23,035 nucleotides of DNA from Negativicoccus succinicivorans (GTDB taxonomy: Bacteria; Bacillota; Negativicutes; Veillonellales; Negativicoccaceae): positions 1 to 23,035 of the forward strand of contig NZ_JAHAHH010000010.1 of assembly GCF_018373335.1 (NCBI RefSeq). The letters are read 5' to 3'. A program made the position numbers and the translations under genes. The notes beneath the pieces are model-generated. The model saw only the letters and a program-made list of their open reading frames with translations, did no database searches and was not told the DNA's origin. Shown piece after piece: positions 8,588-16,374 of the stretch (position 1 is the first letter of the stretch; every line of letters begins with the position of its first letter).

Positions 8588-9556
8588 ATGGACTTTGTTT
8601 TTCCCGGTTTTACCATTGTGCTGATTGTCTTTTTTATCTTGATTTTACAGCATTTCGTGCCGATTGGGCTGTGGATTTCCGCACTGGCGGCCGGCGTTCA
8701 TATCAGCATCTTCGATCTCATCGGGATGCGCTTACGTCGCGTGCCGCCGCGCGTGATCGTCTTGCCGCTCGTCAAGGGCTCGAAAGCAGGCCTCGAGGTC
8801 AACGTCAACCAGCTGGAAGCGCACTACCTCGCCGGCGGTGATGTCGACCGCGTCGTCGACGCGCTGATCGCCGCGCACCGCGCTTCGATTCCGCTGACCT
8901 TCGAACGCTCCGCCGCGATTGATCTCGCCGGACGTAATGTGCTCGAAGCGGTACAGATGAGCGTTAACCCGAAAGTCATTGAAACGCCGATCATCTCCGC
9001 GATGGCGAAAAACGGTATCGAATTGCGCGTGCGGGCGCGCGTTACCGTTCGCGCCAACATCGACCGCTTAGTCGGCGGCGCCGGCGAAGCGACGATCATC
9101 GCGCGTGTCGGTGAAGGCATCGTCACGACGGTCGGCTCGTCCGAACGTCACACGGACGTCTTGGAAAACCCCGACCATATTTCGCGCACCGTGTTGGAAA
9201 AAGGTTTGGATGCCGGCACGGCCTTTGAAATTCTGTCCATTGATATCGCTGACGTCGATGTCGGACGCAACATCGGCGCGGAACTGCAAACCGACCAGGC
9301 GGAAGCCGACAAACGCATCGCGCAGGCGCGCGCCGAAGAGCGCCGCGCGATGGCGGTCGCCAAAGAGCAGGAAATGCGCGCTCAGACGCAGGAAATGCAG
9401 GCCGAAGTGGTCCGCGCGCAGGCGGAGGTGCCGATCGCGTTCGCGGAGGCTCTCAAGTCAGGCAAATTGGGCGTCATGGATTACTATCGTTTACAAAATA
9501 TTAACGCCGACACGGAAATGCGTGAGGCGATTGCCAAACCGGAAAGTGAGGAATAA
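8588..9556 (+). CDS. floA: Flotillin-like membrane scaffold protein FloA
   Basis: This 322-residue protein is close to B. subtilis FloA (331). It has an N-terminal hydrophobic hairpin (about 5-45), then the FloA/SPFH core with hallmark stretches (VNQLEAHYLAGGDVDRVVDA, NPKVIETPIISAMAKNGIEL, RVGEGIVTTVGSS), and a C-terminal Ala/Glu/Gln-rich coiled coil (about 235-290) for oligomerisation. In Bacilli FloA forms mobile membrane foci that influence membrane fluidity and the assembly of membrane protein complexes. It follows NfeD by 10 bases with an AAGGAGG site, and a micro-membrane-protein start lies directly behind its stop. Confidence 0.97.
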   Translation: MDFVFPGFTIVLIVFFILILQHFVPIGLWISALAAGVHISIFDLIGMRLRRVPPRVIVLPLVKGSKAGLEVNVNQLEAHYLAGGDVDRVVDALIAAHRASIPLTFERSAAIDLAGRNVLEAVQMSVNPKVIETPIISAMAKNGIELRVRARVTVRANIDRLVGGAGEATIIARVGEGIVTTVGSSERHTDVLENPDHISRTVLEKGLDAGTAFEILSIDIADVDVGRNIGAELQTDQAEADKRIAQARAEERRAMAVAKEQEMRAQTQEMQAEVVRAQAEVPIAFAEALKSGKLGVMDYYRLQNINADTEMREAIAKPESEE

Positions 9557-9558
9557 TC

Positions 9559-9672
9559 ATGGGTGTATTTTTACGAGCCGCGTTCTTTTTATCGTTTTTG
9601 CGCTTGGCGCTGTACTTCATCGCCGGCTGCGGCATCGCGTACGCGATTGCCAAATGGTTAAACCGTCGTTGA
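9559..9672 (+). CDS. 37-residue single-span membrane micro-protein
   Basis: This ORF begins 3 bases after the floA stop: MGVFLRAAF..., one hydrophobic helix (about 8-31) and a basic tail ending KWLNRR. The ribosome site is weak (GTGAGG), as expected for a gene translated by re-initiation after floA. I know no family for it. Support comes from the tight packing within the operon, the membrane-helix-plus-basic-tail layout shared with the next two genes, and the lack of any competing longer frame. Confidence 0.55.
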   Translation: MGVFLRAAFFLSFLRLALYFIAGCGIAYAIAKWLNRR

Positions 9673-9707
9673 CGGCTGGCCGCGCTTGGTAAAGGAGGCG
9701 TCAACGC

Positions 9708-9833
9708 ATGGGATTTATCGGCAGTATCATCCGCGTCATCGCGGTAACGACCGCCATTTTACTGCAAGTGTTGCTCTACTTCACGCTCGGCCGCGGTCTT
9801 TTCCGTCTGTTTCGCAAAAAACGGAAACGCTGA
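9708..9833 (+). CDS. 41-residue single-span membrane micro-protein
   Basis: This ORF has a strong AAAGGAGG site 7-8 bases before its ATG, which is hard to explain unless it is translated. The peptide begins MGFIGSIIRVIAV, has one hydrophobic helix (about 4-28) and ends in a very basic tail (RLFRKKRKR), predicting an inside C terminus. It resembles the 37-residue peptide just upstream (MG start, an LYF near the end of the helix, basic tail), so the two may be divergent duplicates. Function unknown; a role linked to FloA or NfeD is inferred from position. Confidence 0.65.
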   Translation: MGFIGSIIRVIAVTTAILLQVLLYFTLGRGLFRLFRKKRKR

Positions 9834-9901
9834 TAAAAAATCAAGACGGCAACGGCTTTCGTTGCTTTTGCCGAAGTTCACCGCACAGGAAAGGACAACC
9901 T

Positions 9902-10498
9902 ATGGAGTCATTACTGGGCATCCTGCTTGTTATCGCTATCGTCATTGTCGATTCACTGCAATCCAAACGACGTAAAAAATCACAACATCATTCGCTGCCG
10001 ACGGATCATCTCGACCCTTCCGCGCTGACGGAGATCACGCCGGAGGAATTCATCGAACGCATGAAAAAAGAATGGTTCGCGCCTTTCGAAGCGTCGCCGC
10101 CCGATGACGCGGACGATCCGTCGGTCACCGATCCCGTTCCGAAACAAGATCCGCCACCGGAACGCGCGCCGAAAGAAAAACCGCCTATGGAAACACCGGC
10201 GCGGCATTCGGGAATGCCGATCGAAGAACCCGGTCACTCCGCGACGTTGGCGCATGCCGGCCACGATCACGCCGGCCATCCGTTGCGTCAGGCGCCCGCC
10301 GCCGTACGCGATTTAAAAGAACCGTCGCTCGCGATCGGCAACGACAATCCGCTCGCGACGCTGAAAGCGACGCCCTTATCGGCGAGTCGCGTCGGCATGA
10401 AAGGTCGCCGCTTAACGCGCAAGGATTGGCGCAAAGGCATTATCATGGCCGCCATCTTCGGACCGCCGCGCGGCGATCAACCGTATGAATTACCGTAA
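9902..10498 (+). CDS. Membrane-anchored Pro/His-rich protein, last gene of the FloA unit
   Basis: This is a 198-residue protein. The ATG at 9902 is chosen because AAAGGA precedes it and a hydrophobic anchor (LLGILLVIAIVIVDSL) follows directly; in-frame starts further upstream would overlap the 41-residue gene. After the anchor comes a basic patch (KRRKK), a short acidic helix (TPEEFIERMKKEWFAPFE), a long Pro/Glu/Lys-rich disordered stretch (about 65-100), a His-rich piece (GHSATLAHAGHDHAGH) that could bind metal, and a C-terminal basic helix ending WRKGIIMAAIFGPPRG. That Arg-Lys-hydrophobic-GPPR ending resembles the tails of other hypothetical anchored proteins in anaerobes and may be a docking motif. 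Function unknown. Confidence 0.75.
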   Translation: MESLLGILLVIAIVIVDSLQSKRRKKSQHHSLPTDHLDPSALTEITPEEFIERMKKEWFAPFEASPPDDADDPSVTDPVPKQDPPPERAPKEKPPMETPARHSGMPIEEPGHSATLAHAGHDHAGHPLRQAPAAVRDLKEPSLAIGNDNPLATLKATPLSASRVGMKGRRLTRKDWRKGIIMAAIFGPPRGDQPYELP

Positions 10499-10499
10499 T

Positions 10500-10525
10500 A
10501 AAAAACCGCCGTATGGCGGTTTTTT
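10500..10525. terminator. Bidirectional rho-independent terminator
   Basis: AAAACCGCC (10501-10509), loop GTAT, GGCGGTTTT (10514-10522), then more T. An A-run precedes the stem, so it can also serve the leftward nrdJ-HAD transcript. The nine-base stem is identical to that of the terminator at 19577-19598. Confidence 0.9.
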
Positions 10526-10575
10526 TGTGTCTTCGTTTTGTATTTTTTTATTGTGTGATGCTAATTCGGAAAGAT

Positions 10576-11448
10576 TTATTGACCTTGCTTTGCGTTCGCG
10601 AGTCGGCTCTTCGCGTCATGAAGGTCGGCTGCTTTGCGTCGCTCCAACTTTTCCCGCGTTGCCGTCTGCGCGATAATCGCGTCGATCAGCTGTTCCAGCG
10701 GCGCGCCTTGCCGATAATCCGCCGGCGCTTTGTACTGAATTCGCCCGTCGCGCAGTAAACCGTCCACCATGGCGGTCGATTCGCCCGGCGCGTACACGCC
10801 GATCGCGTGGCCGCCCGAGCTCGCCACCAGCTTCATGCACGGAATGTCCGTCGCGCTGTCGCCGATGTAGACGATATTGCGAAACGGCACGCGCATCTCT
10901 TCGTTCGGAAAATATTCATTGATGCGTTCGTCATTGACATCGAGCACGCCTTTCTTGATGCGAAACAGAAATTGCGTTTTATTCGTGTAGTTGACCGCTT
11001 GCGCCGGCCATACCGCCACCCCGTCTTCATCGTAGAAAAAGGAGCTCGCGTAAATCGCTTTGAATTCGTTCGCAATCGCCGTGCCCGCGATCATTTCCTT
11101 CAATCCGGACGAGATGATGTAATGCTCCACCTGCACGCCCGCAGCTTCCCCCAGCGCGCTCACATTGGCGAACCATTCGCGCACGCCCGGATACAACGGC
11201 ACTTGCGCGCCGTACTCCGCCAGTCGCTCGCGCGTGAACAACACTTTGCCGCGCGCCGTCTTCGCCATCAGGTACATGTACGCAAGATTGCGATCCATTT
11301 CATTTTGTTCTGCAAGCTTGCGCGACTCTCGCCAAAAATCCTCCACGGCGAAGCCGACGGACTGGATGTAGCCCGCGGCCTGCATGTCGTCCGGAGAAAG
11401 CGTGTGGTCAAAATCATAGCAAATCGCCAAAATCGGCGCTTGTTCCAT
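10576..11448 (-). CDS. HAD-superfamily phosphatase (phosphoserine-phosphatase-like)
   Basis: This 290-residue protein has all HAD motifs: motif I YDFDHTLS with the nucleophile Asp12 and Asp14, motif II ISSG (in HYIISSGLKEM), a Lys region near NKTQFLFRIKKG, and motif III YIGDSATDIPCM. A helical cap (about residues 25-85) lies between motifs I and II. The fold suggests hydrolysis of a small phosphorylated substrate, which cannot be named. I take the ATG at 11448, eight bases after GAGG; an in-frame GTG at 11457 is possible. It follows the nrdJ stop by only 15 bases on the same strand, so it is very probably co-transcribed with the ribonucleotide reductase. A role in nucleotide metabolism is a guess from that position. 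Confidence 0.88.
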   Translation of the reverse strand: MEQAPILAICYDFDHTLSPDDMQAAGYIQSVGFAVEDFWRESRKLAEQNEMDRNLAYMYLMAKTARGKVLFTRERLAEYGAQVPLYPGVREWFANVSALGEAAGVQVEHYIISSGLKEMIAGTAIANEFKAIYASSFFYDEDGVAVWPAQAVNYTNKTQFLFRIKKGVLDVNDERINEYFPNEEMRVPFRNIVYIGDSATDIPCMKLVASSGGHAIGVYAPGESTAMVDGLLRDGRIQYKAPADYRQGAPLEQLIDAIIAQTATREKLERRKAADLHDAKSRLANAKQGQ

Positions 11449-11463
11449 GCTCAGCACCTCGTT

Positions 11464-13515
11464 TTATTTGATCGGGCAAACTCCCGACGCGCATTCTTCC
11501 CGATCGTCCAAAATTTCAAATTCCTTGCCTTCGTTCCCCGTCGCCTGTTCGTAGTAATTCAGCAAATTTGGATTGAAGTCCTGCATCGTCGCCATCATCG
11601 CCTCGTACTCTTCCTTCGTGATCGCTTCGTACGGCGCGAGTTCATAGTGATGATCCGACAGGCTCAAAAATGAGCAGGCGAGCATTTCGTCCCAGTGATC
11701 GTACACGTTTTGGCAAACGTCGTCCCATTCGTCGTCTTTAATCGAAATCGTATTCGAACTGTTCTGCTCCGTGTAATGCTTTTGGAAATCGTAATACGTC
11801 TGCAGTTGCTCCATCGCCGACACATCGTACTTCGTGCGCTTGACCGGCGAATAGCACGGAAAATCGATGACTTTCGTGCGCACATTCGGTTCTTCCTGTC
11901 CCACTTCGGGATGCACGCTCCAGCCGAGCGCCTCCGCCGTCTTGGCAAGCGGGTCGCTGGCGTTAACGCGGATCCGGCGAATAAAATATTCGCTGTGCGA
12001 GTAATGCAATCCCGGACTGACGCCGCCCGCCACCAGCGAGAGCGTGCCTTCCGGTTTCACCGCCGTCACCAGGAGCGAACGCGGCGTGCCGAGCTCGTCC
12101 GCGTATTCATCCGCCGCCGCGCGGACCGCGTCATGCAGTTCCCGCATCAATTCGATCTGTTGCTCCCGATCGTAGCCGAGCGCGCTCATCGCGTCCTGCC
12201 AGCCCGTCATCGAGCAGCCGAGCAAACGGTCGCGCTGATGGGTTTGGTTCCAATCATGCAATTCGAGATTCATGCAGGTCATGCGGTAGCACGCGCGCGC
12301 GCTCAACCGTTCCGCCGCCAAAAGTTCCTCTTTCAGCAACTTGCCGTCTTTCACGAAGGCGAGAATATTGACCGTCGTCAAATTGCAGACGGAATTGCGC
12401 GGCAGTAAAATTTCAAAGCAGGGGTTCAAGCCCTCGAAATCGGCGCGACGGCGTTTGCCCTCCGCCGCATTCACGAAGCCCGGTTCGCCCGTGTAGCGCA
12501 AGGTGTGAAAAATTTGCTGCAAGCGTTCGCGCGACGGTTTTTCCGTAAAATAAATGCTGTTGTTGCTCATGAAGCGGTGGAATTTGTTCGGCGTAAGATC
12601 TGTTTTGGCCTCGATGACTTCATCGTCGTTCGGCGAAATAATCGCCGTTTCCGCCGTGCGACGTACGCCGCCGACCACCACGTTTTCGCCGATGATATTG
12701 CAAATATCGAGCACGTGGATCGGGCGCAACTGCCCTTCGACCGGCGCGGGCGCGAATTCTTCCGTCGTCAGCACTTTATGAATTTTTTCAAACATCGTCG
12801 CCAGCGATTCATACCCTGACGCGGTACCGCCGAACGTCACCAGCCGTTCGCCTTTCGGGCGCACGCCGTTGTAATTGATGCGGACCCGCTTAATTTTGCG
12901 GTAATCATGGCGCGTGTGAATATCGAGATAAAACTGCAGCGCCTGCACCCAGCCCTCTTTGGAATCGCCGACCACAATCGTCGCGATATCGTCCGTACGG
13001 AAAATAATCGACGTCGGATCGACGCGTTCATTCGACGGCAAAGGCTCAAACGGCAAGTTTTCCAAAATAACGTCATGGCGGAACTTCGGCAACTTCGCCA
13101 CATCGTCTTTCAAAATGCGGAAGCCCACGCCCGTGCCGACCATCAAGAGGTAAAACAGATCGACAAACGCGTGCACATTATCCATCACCGTAAACGCGCA
13201 ATTGAAATTCGCCGTGATCAGACTTTCCGACGCGCTCGAACCGCCGATCCACAAGCTGCGTCCCGAAATAAATTGACGCAGGTTAAACACATTGTCAAAT
13301 AGCGCTTCCGCGTCTTCCTGATTTTCCGCCGCCATTTGGCAATTATACGTGAGCGCGCGCACGACGGTCTCCCGCCATGTTTCTCGCCGCCCTTCCTTCG
13401 CCAACCAACGCGAATACGTGCGATAGTAAACGAACTTCGCCAACTGCGTCATATGCGCCGGAAAATGCGGATATTGCTGAATAAATTCCTCACTGAAACC
13501 GGTAAAACGACTCAT
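11464..13515 (-). CDS. nrdJ: Adenosylcobalamin-dependent ribonucleoside-triphosphate reductase (class II)
   Basis: This 683-residue enzyme reduces ribonucleoside triphosphates to deoxyribonucleotides using a radical from coenzyme B12, with or without oxygen. The active-site set matches the monomeric Lactobacillus-type enzyme (739 aa): NPCFE with Cys366 and Glu368, Cys377 in RNSVCNLTTVN (11 apart, as in C408/C419), the partner Cys probably Cys106 (NFNCAF), and the swinging C-terminal pair Cys675/Cys680 (CASGVC, five apart, as in C731/C736). The frame stays open 98 codons upstream, but the true start is the ATG at 13515 with GGAGGAG before it and MSRFTGFSEEF after it. The extra sequence overlaps the AT-rich promoter and is not protein-like. 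The cell thus needs B12, which it may make or import. Confidence 0.96.
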   Translation of the reverse strand: MSRFTGFSEEFIQQYPHFPAHMTQLAKFVYYRTYSRWLAKEGRRETWRETVVRALTYNCQMAAENQEDAEALFDNVFNLRQFISGRSLWIGGSSASESLITANFNCAFTVMDNVHAFVDLFYLLMVGTGVGFRILKDDVAKLPKFRHDVILENLPFEPLPSNERVDPTSIIFRTDDIATIVVGDSKEGWVQALQFYLDIHTRHDYRKIKRVRINYNGVRPKGERLVTFGGTASGYESLATMFEKIHKVLTTEEFAPAPVEGQLRPIHVLDICNIIGENVVVGGVRRTAETAIISPNDDEVIEAKTDLTPNKFHRFMSNNSIYFTEKPSRERLQQIFHTLRYTGEPGFVNAAEGKRRRADFEGLNPCFEILLPRNSVCNLTTVNILAFVKDGKLLKEELLAAERLSARACYRMTCMNLELHDWNQTHQRDRLLGCSMTGWQDAMSALGYDREQQIELMRELHDAVRAAADEYADELGTPRSLLVTAVKPEGTLSLVAGGVSPGLHYSHSEYFIRRIRVNASDPLAKTAEALGWSVHPEVGQEEPNVRTKVIDFPCYSPVKRTKYDVSAMEQLQTYYDFQKHYTEQNSSNTISIKDDEWDDVCQNVYDHWDEMLACSFLSLSDHHYELAPYEAITKEEYEAMMATMQDFNPNLLNYYEQATGNEGKEFEILDDREECASGVCPIK

Positions 13516-13576
13516 ATTTCTCCTCCATACGATATCTTTGTAACCTGCAAACAGGTAATCAATAACTTGTATATCT

Positions 13577-13604
13577 ATTATACATCTTCTTTTTTTAGTT
13601 ACAA
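13577..13604 (-). promoter_or_regulatory. Putative nrdJ promoter
   Basis: On the minus strand: TTGTAA (13599-13604), a 16-base spacer and a perfect TATAAT (13577-13582), about 60 bases before the nrdJ ATG. The surrounding 13560-13630 is strongly AT-rich against a GC-rich background. I saw no convincing pair of NrdR boxes. Confidence 0.6.
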
Positions 13605-13712
13605 GATATTGTATAATGCAAAATTTGTATAAGCGTTTTGACAAGCGTCTGACAGCCCTTTGTGCCCGCGCAAAATTTTTTTCCTCTGCTTTCGTCTTCC
13701 GCGGGCGCGCGG

Positions 13713-13741
13713 TTGGCGGCGCATCGTTTTTGTAATAGAAT
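13713..13741 (+). promoter_or_regulatory. Putative promoter of the hydrolase-larA unit
   Basis: TTGGCG (13713-13718), a 17-base spacer and TAGAAT (13736-13741), about 50 bases before the ATG at 13794. Another TATAAT on this strand lies at 13612-13617 but has no good -35 partner. The match is moderate. Confidence 0.4.
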
Positions 13742-13793
13742 GAAACTAAGCGTAAAACAATACGTTCCCGATAAAATAAAGGAGTCGAATGTA

Positions 13794-14561
13794 ATGAGCG
13801 AACAAGCACGCGCGCTCATGGTGAATATCTCCACCATTACGCGCCAAGGCATCGATGCTATCCGCTACACCCCCGTCAATCCGCGCGGCCTGGTGATTTG
13901 GTACCACGGTTGGAGCTCGAAGATGGCCGGACAGGAACTGCGGGCGCTGGCCTTTGCGAACGCCGGTTGGGAGGTCATCGTGCCGGCGGCGATCTACCAT
14001 GACAACCGCGGCGAAATCGATTACGAAGATCCGAAATCCTATCCGTACTTTTGGAAAACGCTGTTCCAGAACGTGCGCGAAAGCGATATTTGGATAGATT
14101 ACGCGCGGGAAAACGGTTACAAATTAATCGTGCCGTCCGGCCATTCCATGGGCGGTTTCTCCGCGCTCGGCGTCGCCGCACAGCAAAAAGCGGTGTCCGG
14201 CGTGGTCGCGATCAACGGTTCCGGTCATTGGCCGCTGAGCCATCTTTTCTTCCAGGCGCGCTTCGGCCAAATGTATCCGCTGGCCGCTGAAATTAATAAA
14301 GATGTGGAGGAAATGTCGCCGCACATGCACGCACAGGCCCTCAAGAAAAAACCGTTCTACTTCATTCACGGCGCCGCCGACAACTCCGTTGATCCGCGCG
14401 CGGACGCGGCATTCGCCACCATTTTGCAAGATGCCGGCGCCGATGTCAAAACGGAATTCATTGACGATCTCGGTCACTTCGTGACGACAGGCATGCTCGT
14501 GTCCGCCACCGATTGGCTCGGCAACCGCTTTTTATATACGGGTAAAAAGGAGGAGCGATGA
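13794..14561 (+). CDS. Alpha/beta hydrolase (YitV-like esterase/dienelactone-hydrolase type)
   Basis: This 255-residue protein has the oxyanion region WYHGWSS (about 36-42), the nucleophile elbow GHSMGG (Ser118), an acid in AADNSVDP (Asp196 or Asp200) and the catalytic His228 in LGHFV. This is a complete Ser-Asp-His triad in the order typical of the fold. No signal peptide, so it is cytoplasmic. Family members cleave small esters or lactones; the substrate here is unknown. The ATG at 13794 follows GGAG. The frame is open further upstream, but that part runs through the promoter region and looks non-coding. Its last four bases overlap the next gene (ATGA), so the two are translationally coupled within the larA unit. 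Confidence 0.88.
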   Translation: MSEQARALMVNISTITRQGIDAIRYTPVNPRGLVIWYHGWSSKMAGQELRALAFANAGWEVIVPAAIYHDNRGEIDYEDPKSYPYFWKTLFQNVRESDIWIDYARENGYKLIVPSGHSMGGFSALGVAAQQKAVSGVVAINGSGHWPLSHLFFQARFGQMYPLAAEINKDVEEMSPHMHAQALKKKPFYFIHGAADNSVDPRADAAFATILQDAGADVKTEFIDDLGHFVTTGMLVSATDWLGNRFLYTGKKEER

Positions 14562-15073
14562 AATCGGTAGCAATGCGTCGACCGGAGCAGGCACTCAGCA
14601 ATGCAGACTGTCAGGAAATTTTACAGAAGCACCATGAAGGCGTACTTGCTTTGATTGATGCCGACGGTCAACCGTACGCCGTTCCGCTCAATTATTGGTA
14701 TCACGACAATACTCTTTATTTTCATGGCGCCCCGCAGGGACATAAAATGAGCGCCATCGCCGCGCACCCGCAAGGCTCGTTTTGCGTAATCGACCGCGCC
14801 GATATCCATGCAGCGGAATTTACTACGTATTTTAAAAGCGTTATCGCCTTCGGACCGCTCACCGTCGTCCGCGACGTAGCGGAAATAAAAGCGTTGATGC
14901 AGAGCTTCGGCAATCATTACCTGCCGCAACATGAGCACACGGCGGAAGCTTTCGTCGATCAATATCTGAATGAAGTCGCGGTTTTTTATCTCAAAATTGA
15001 AACACTGACCGGCAAGCAAGGCAGAGGTGTATTGAAAGAAGAAAAACTTCACGCCGCCGCGCAAATGATGTAA
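14558..15073 (+). CDS. NimA-like pyridoxamine 5'-phosphate oxidase-family flavin-binding protein
   Basis: This 171-residue protein has the split-barrel FMN-binding fold of the NimA/PPOX-like group: EGVLALIDADGQPYAVPLNY, then LYFHGAPQGHKMSAIAAHP, FCVIDRADI, FKSVIAFGPL and the late IETLTGKQ. The family includes 5-nitroimidazole reductases (Nim), but most members are undefined flavin-binding oxidoreductases, so nitroimidazole resistance must not be assumed. It is coupled by a four-base overlap to the hydrolase and lies 20 bases before larA. A role in redox handling of a small molecule made or consumed by its neighbours is inference. Confidence 0.9.
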   Translation: MKSVAMRRPEQALSNADCQEILQKHHEGVLALIDADGQPYAVPLNYWYHDNTLYFHGAPQGHKMSAIAAHPQGSFCVIDRADIHAAEFTTYFKSVIAFGPLTVVRDVAEIKALMQSFGNHYLPQHEHTAEAFVDQYLNEVAVFYLKIETLTGKQGRGVLKEEKLHAAAQMM

Positions 15074-15093
15074 ATCATTCGGAAAGGAGTCCC

Positions 15094-16365
15094 ATGGAAA
15101 CCACCTACACCTGGCCCTACGGCCGCCAAGAAATTTCATTTACATTGCCCGACGAACGGGTAAAAAATTGTTTAACCATGGCGCCAATGCAGCCGCTCGC
15201 CGATCCGATCCGCGCGATTCGTGAAGCGCTTTTGCATCCGATCGACTCCGCCCCTCTGCCGGAACTGATTGACGCCGGCGACAAAGTCGCGATCATCGTC
15301 AATGATACGACACGCATCGCGCACACGGATATTTTTTTGCCGGTCATCGTGGAAATGCTGAACGAGCGCGGCGTGGCCGACGAAGATATCACGATTCTTT
15401 TCGCGCTGGGCATGCATCGCCCGATGACGGACGAAGAAATGATTTCGCAAATCACGGAAGATCTCTTTCGCCGTCTGCGTACGGTCAACGCCGAAGCGCG
15501 GCATGACGAGGATTATATCAAAATCGGCACAACCTCGTACGGCACGCCGGTCGCGTTTCACAAAGACGCGCTGGCCGCGGATAAATTAATTCTGACCGGC
15601 AGCGTTGTTCACCATTTCTTCGCCGGTTTCGGCGGCGGGCGCAAAGCGCTCTTTCCGGGCGTGGCGCATCGGGAAACCATCCGCCACAACCACTCGCTGA
15701 TGCTCGATCCGCACGCGGTCATCGGTGAGATCAAAACCAATCCGATCTACCTCGATCAGGTCGAAGGCTGTGAAATGCATCGTCCGACATTTTTGCTCAA
15801 TACCGTCTTGAATGAAAAGAAAGAATTCATCGGTGTGTTCGCCGGTGACTACATCACCGCGCACGAAAAAGCCTGCGAGTTGGTCGACCGCATGAACGGC
15901 GTCGAAATTCCGCGCGAATATCCGATCGTCATCGTGACGTGCGGCGGCTATCCGAAAGACATCAATATTTACCAGAGCCAAAAAACGATGGACAACGCCG
16001 TTTGCGCCGTGCAGGAAGGCGGTGTCGTCATCTTGCTCGCCGCCTGTCCGGAAGGTTCGGGCAACAGTGAATTTGACGCGACGGTGCGCGCATATCCTTC
16101 GCCGAAAAAAATCGAAGCGTACGTGCGCGAAGATTTTCAAATCGGCCGTCACAAAGCGTACGCGGTTACGCGTCTGATGAAAAAAGCGGATTTCTATTTG
16201 CTTTCCGAAATGCCCGACGACGCGGCCCGCGCCGCCCTTTTCACGCCGGTGCATTCGGTCGAAGAAGCGCTGGCGCTGGCGGAACAAAAACTCGGTCCGA
16301 ACGCGGACATTTGCCTCATGCCGCAAGGCAGCTACACGGTGCCACGGCTTGTGAAAAAGGCGTAA
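15094..16365 (+). CDS. larA: LarA-family nickel-pincer racemase/epimerase (lactate racemase type)
   Basis: This 423-residue protein is the family's usual length. The residues known from the Lactobacillus plantarum enzyme fall at the same numbers: Asp71/Arg74 in NDTTR (72/75 there), His108 in ALGMHRP, His174 in VVHHFFAGFGGG, Lys184 in GGGRKAL (the lysine that binds the cofactor) and His200 in RHNH. The enzyme uses a nickel-pincer nucleotide (NPN) to interconvert D- and L-2-hydroxy acids by hydride transfer. LarA homologues act on lactate, malate, 2-hydroxyglutarate, phenyllactate and others, so lactate is only the default. The NPN-building enzymes LarB, LarC and LarE are not in this window. 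AAAGGAG precedes the ATG, and DUF951 follows 9 bases after the stop. Confidence 0.93.
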   Translation: METTYTWPYGRQEISFTLPDERVKNCLTMAPMQPLADPIRAIREALLHPIDSAPLPELIDAGDKVAIIVNDTTRIAHTDIFLPVIVEMLNERGVADEDITILFALGMHRPMTDEEMISQITEDLFRRLRTVNAEARHDEDYIKIGTTSYGTPVAFHKDALAADKLILTGSVVHHFFAGFGGGRKALFPGVAHRETIRHNHSLMLDPHAVIGEIKTNPIYLDQVEGCEMHRPTFLLNTVLNEKKEFIGVFAGDYITAHEKACELVDRMNGVEIPREYPIVIVTCGGYPKDINIYQSQKTMDNAVCAVQEGGVVILLAACPEGSGNSEFDATVRAYPSPKKIEAYVREDFQIGRHKAYAVTRLMKKADFYLLSEMPDDAARAALFTPVHSVEEALALAEQKLGPNADICLMPQGSYTVPRLVKKA

Positions 16366-16374
16366 GGAGAAACC

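Noticed and set aside
13516..13809. N-terminal extension of nrdJ
   Set aside because: It covers the AT-rich divergent promoter, has no family match, and a strong GGAGGAG site supports the ATG at 13515.
14558..15073. Nitroimidazole resistance gene
   Set aside because: The protein is only NimA-like at fold and motif level; most such proteins are not resistance factors, so no resistance call is made.
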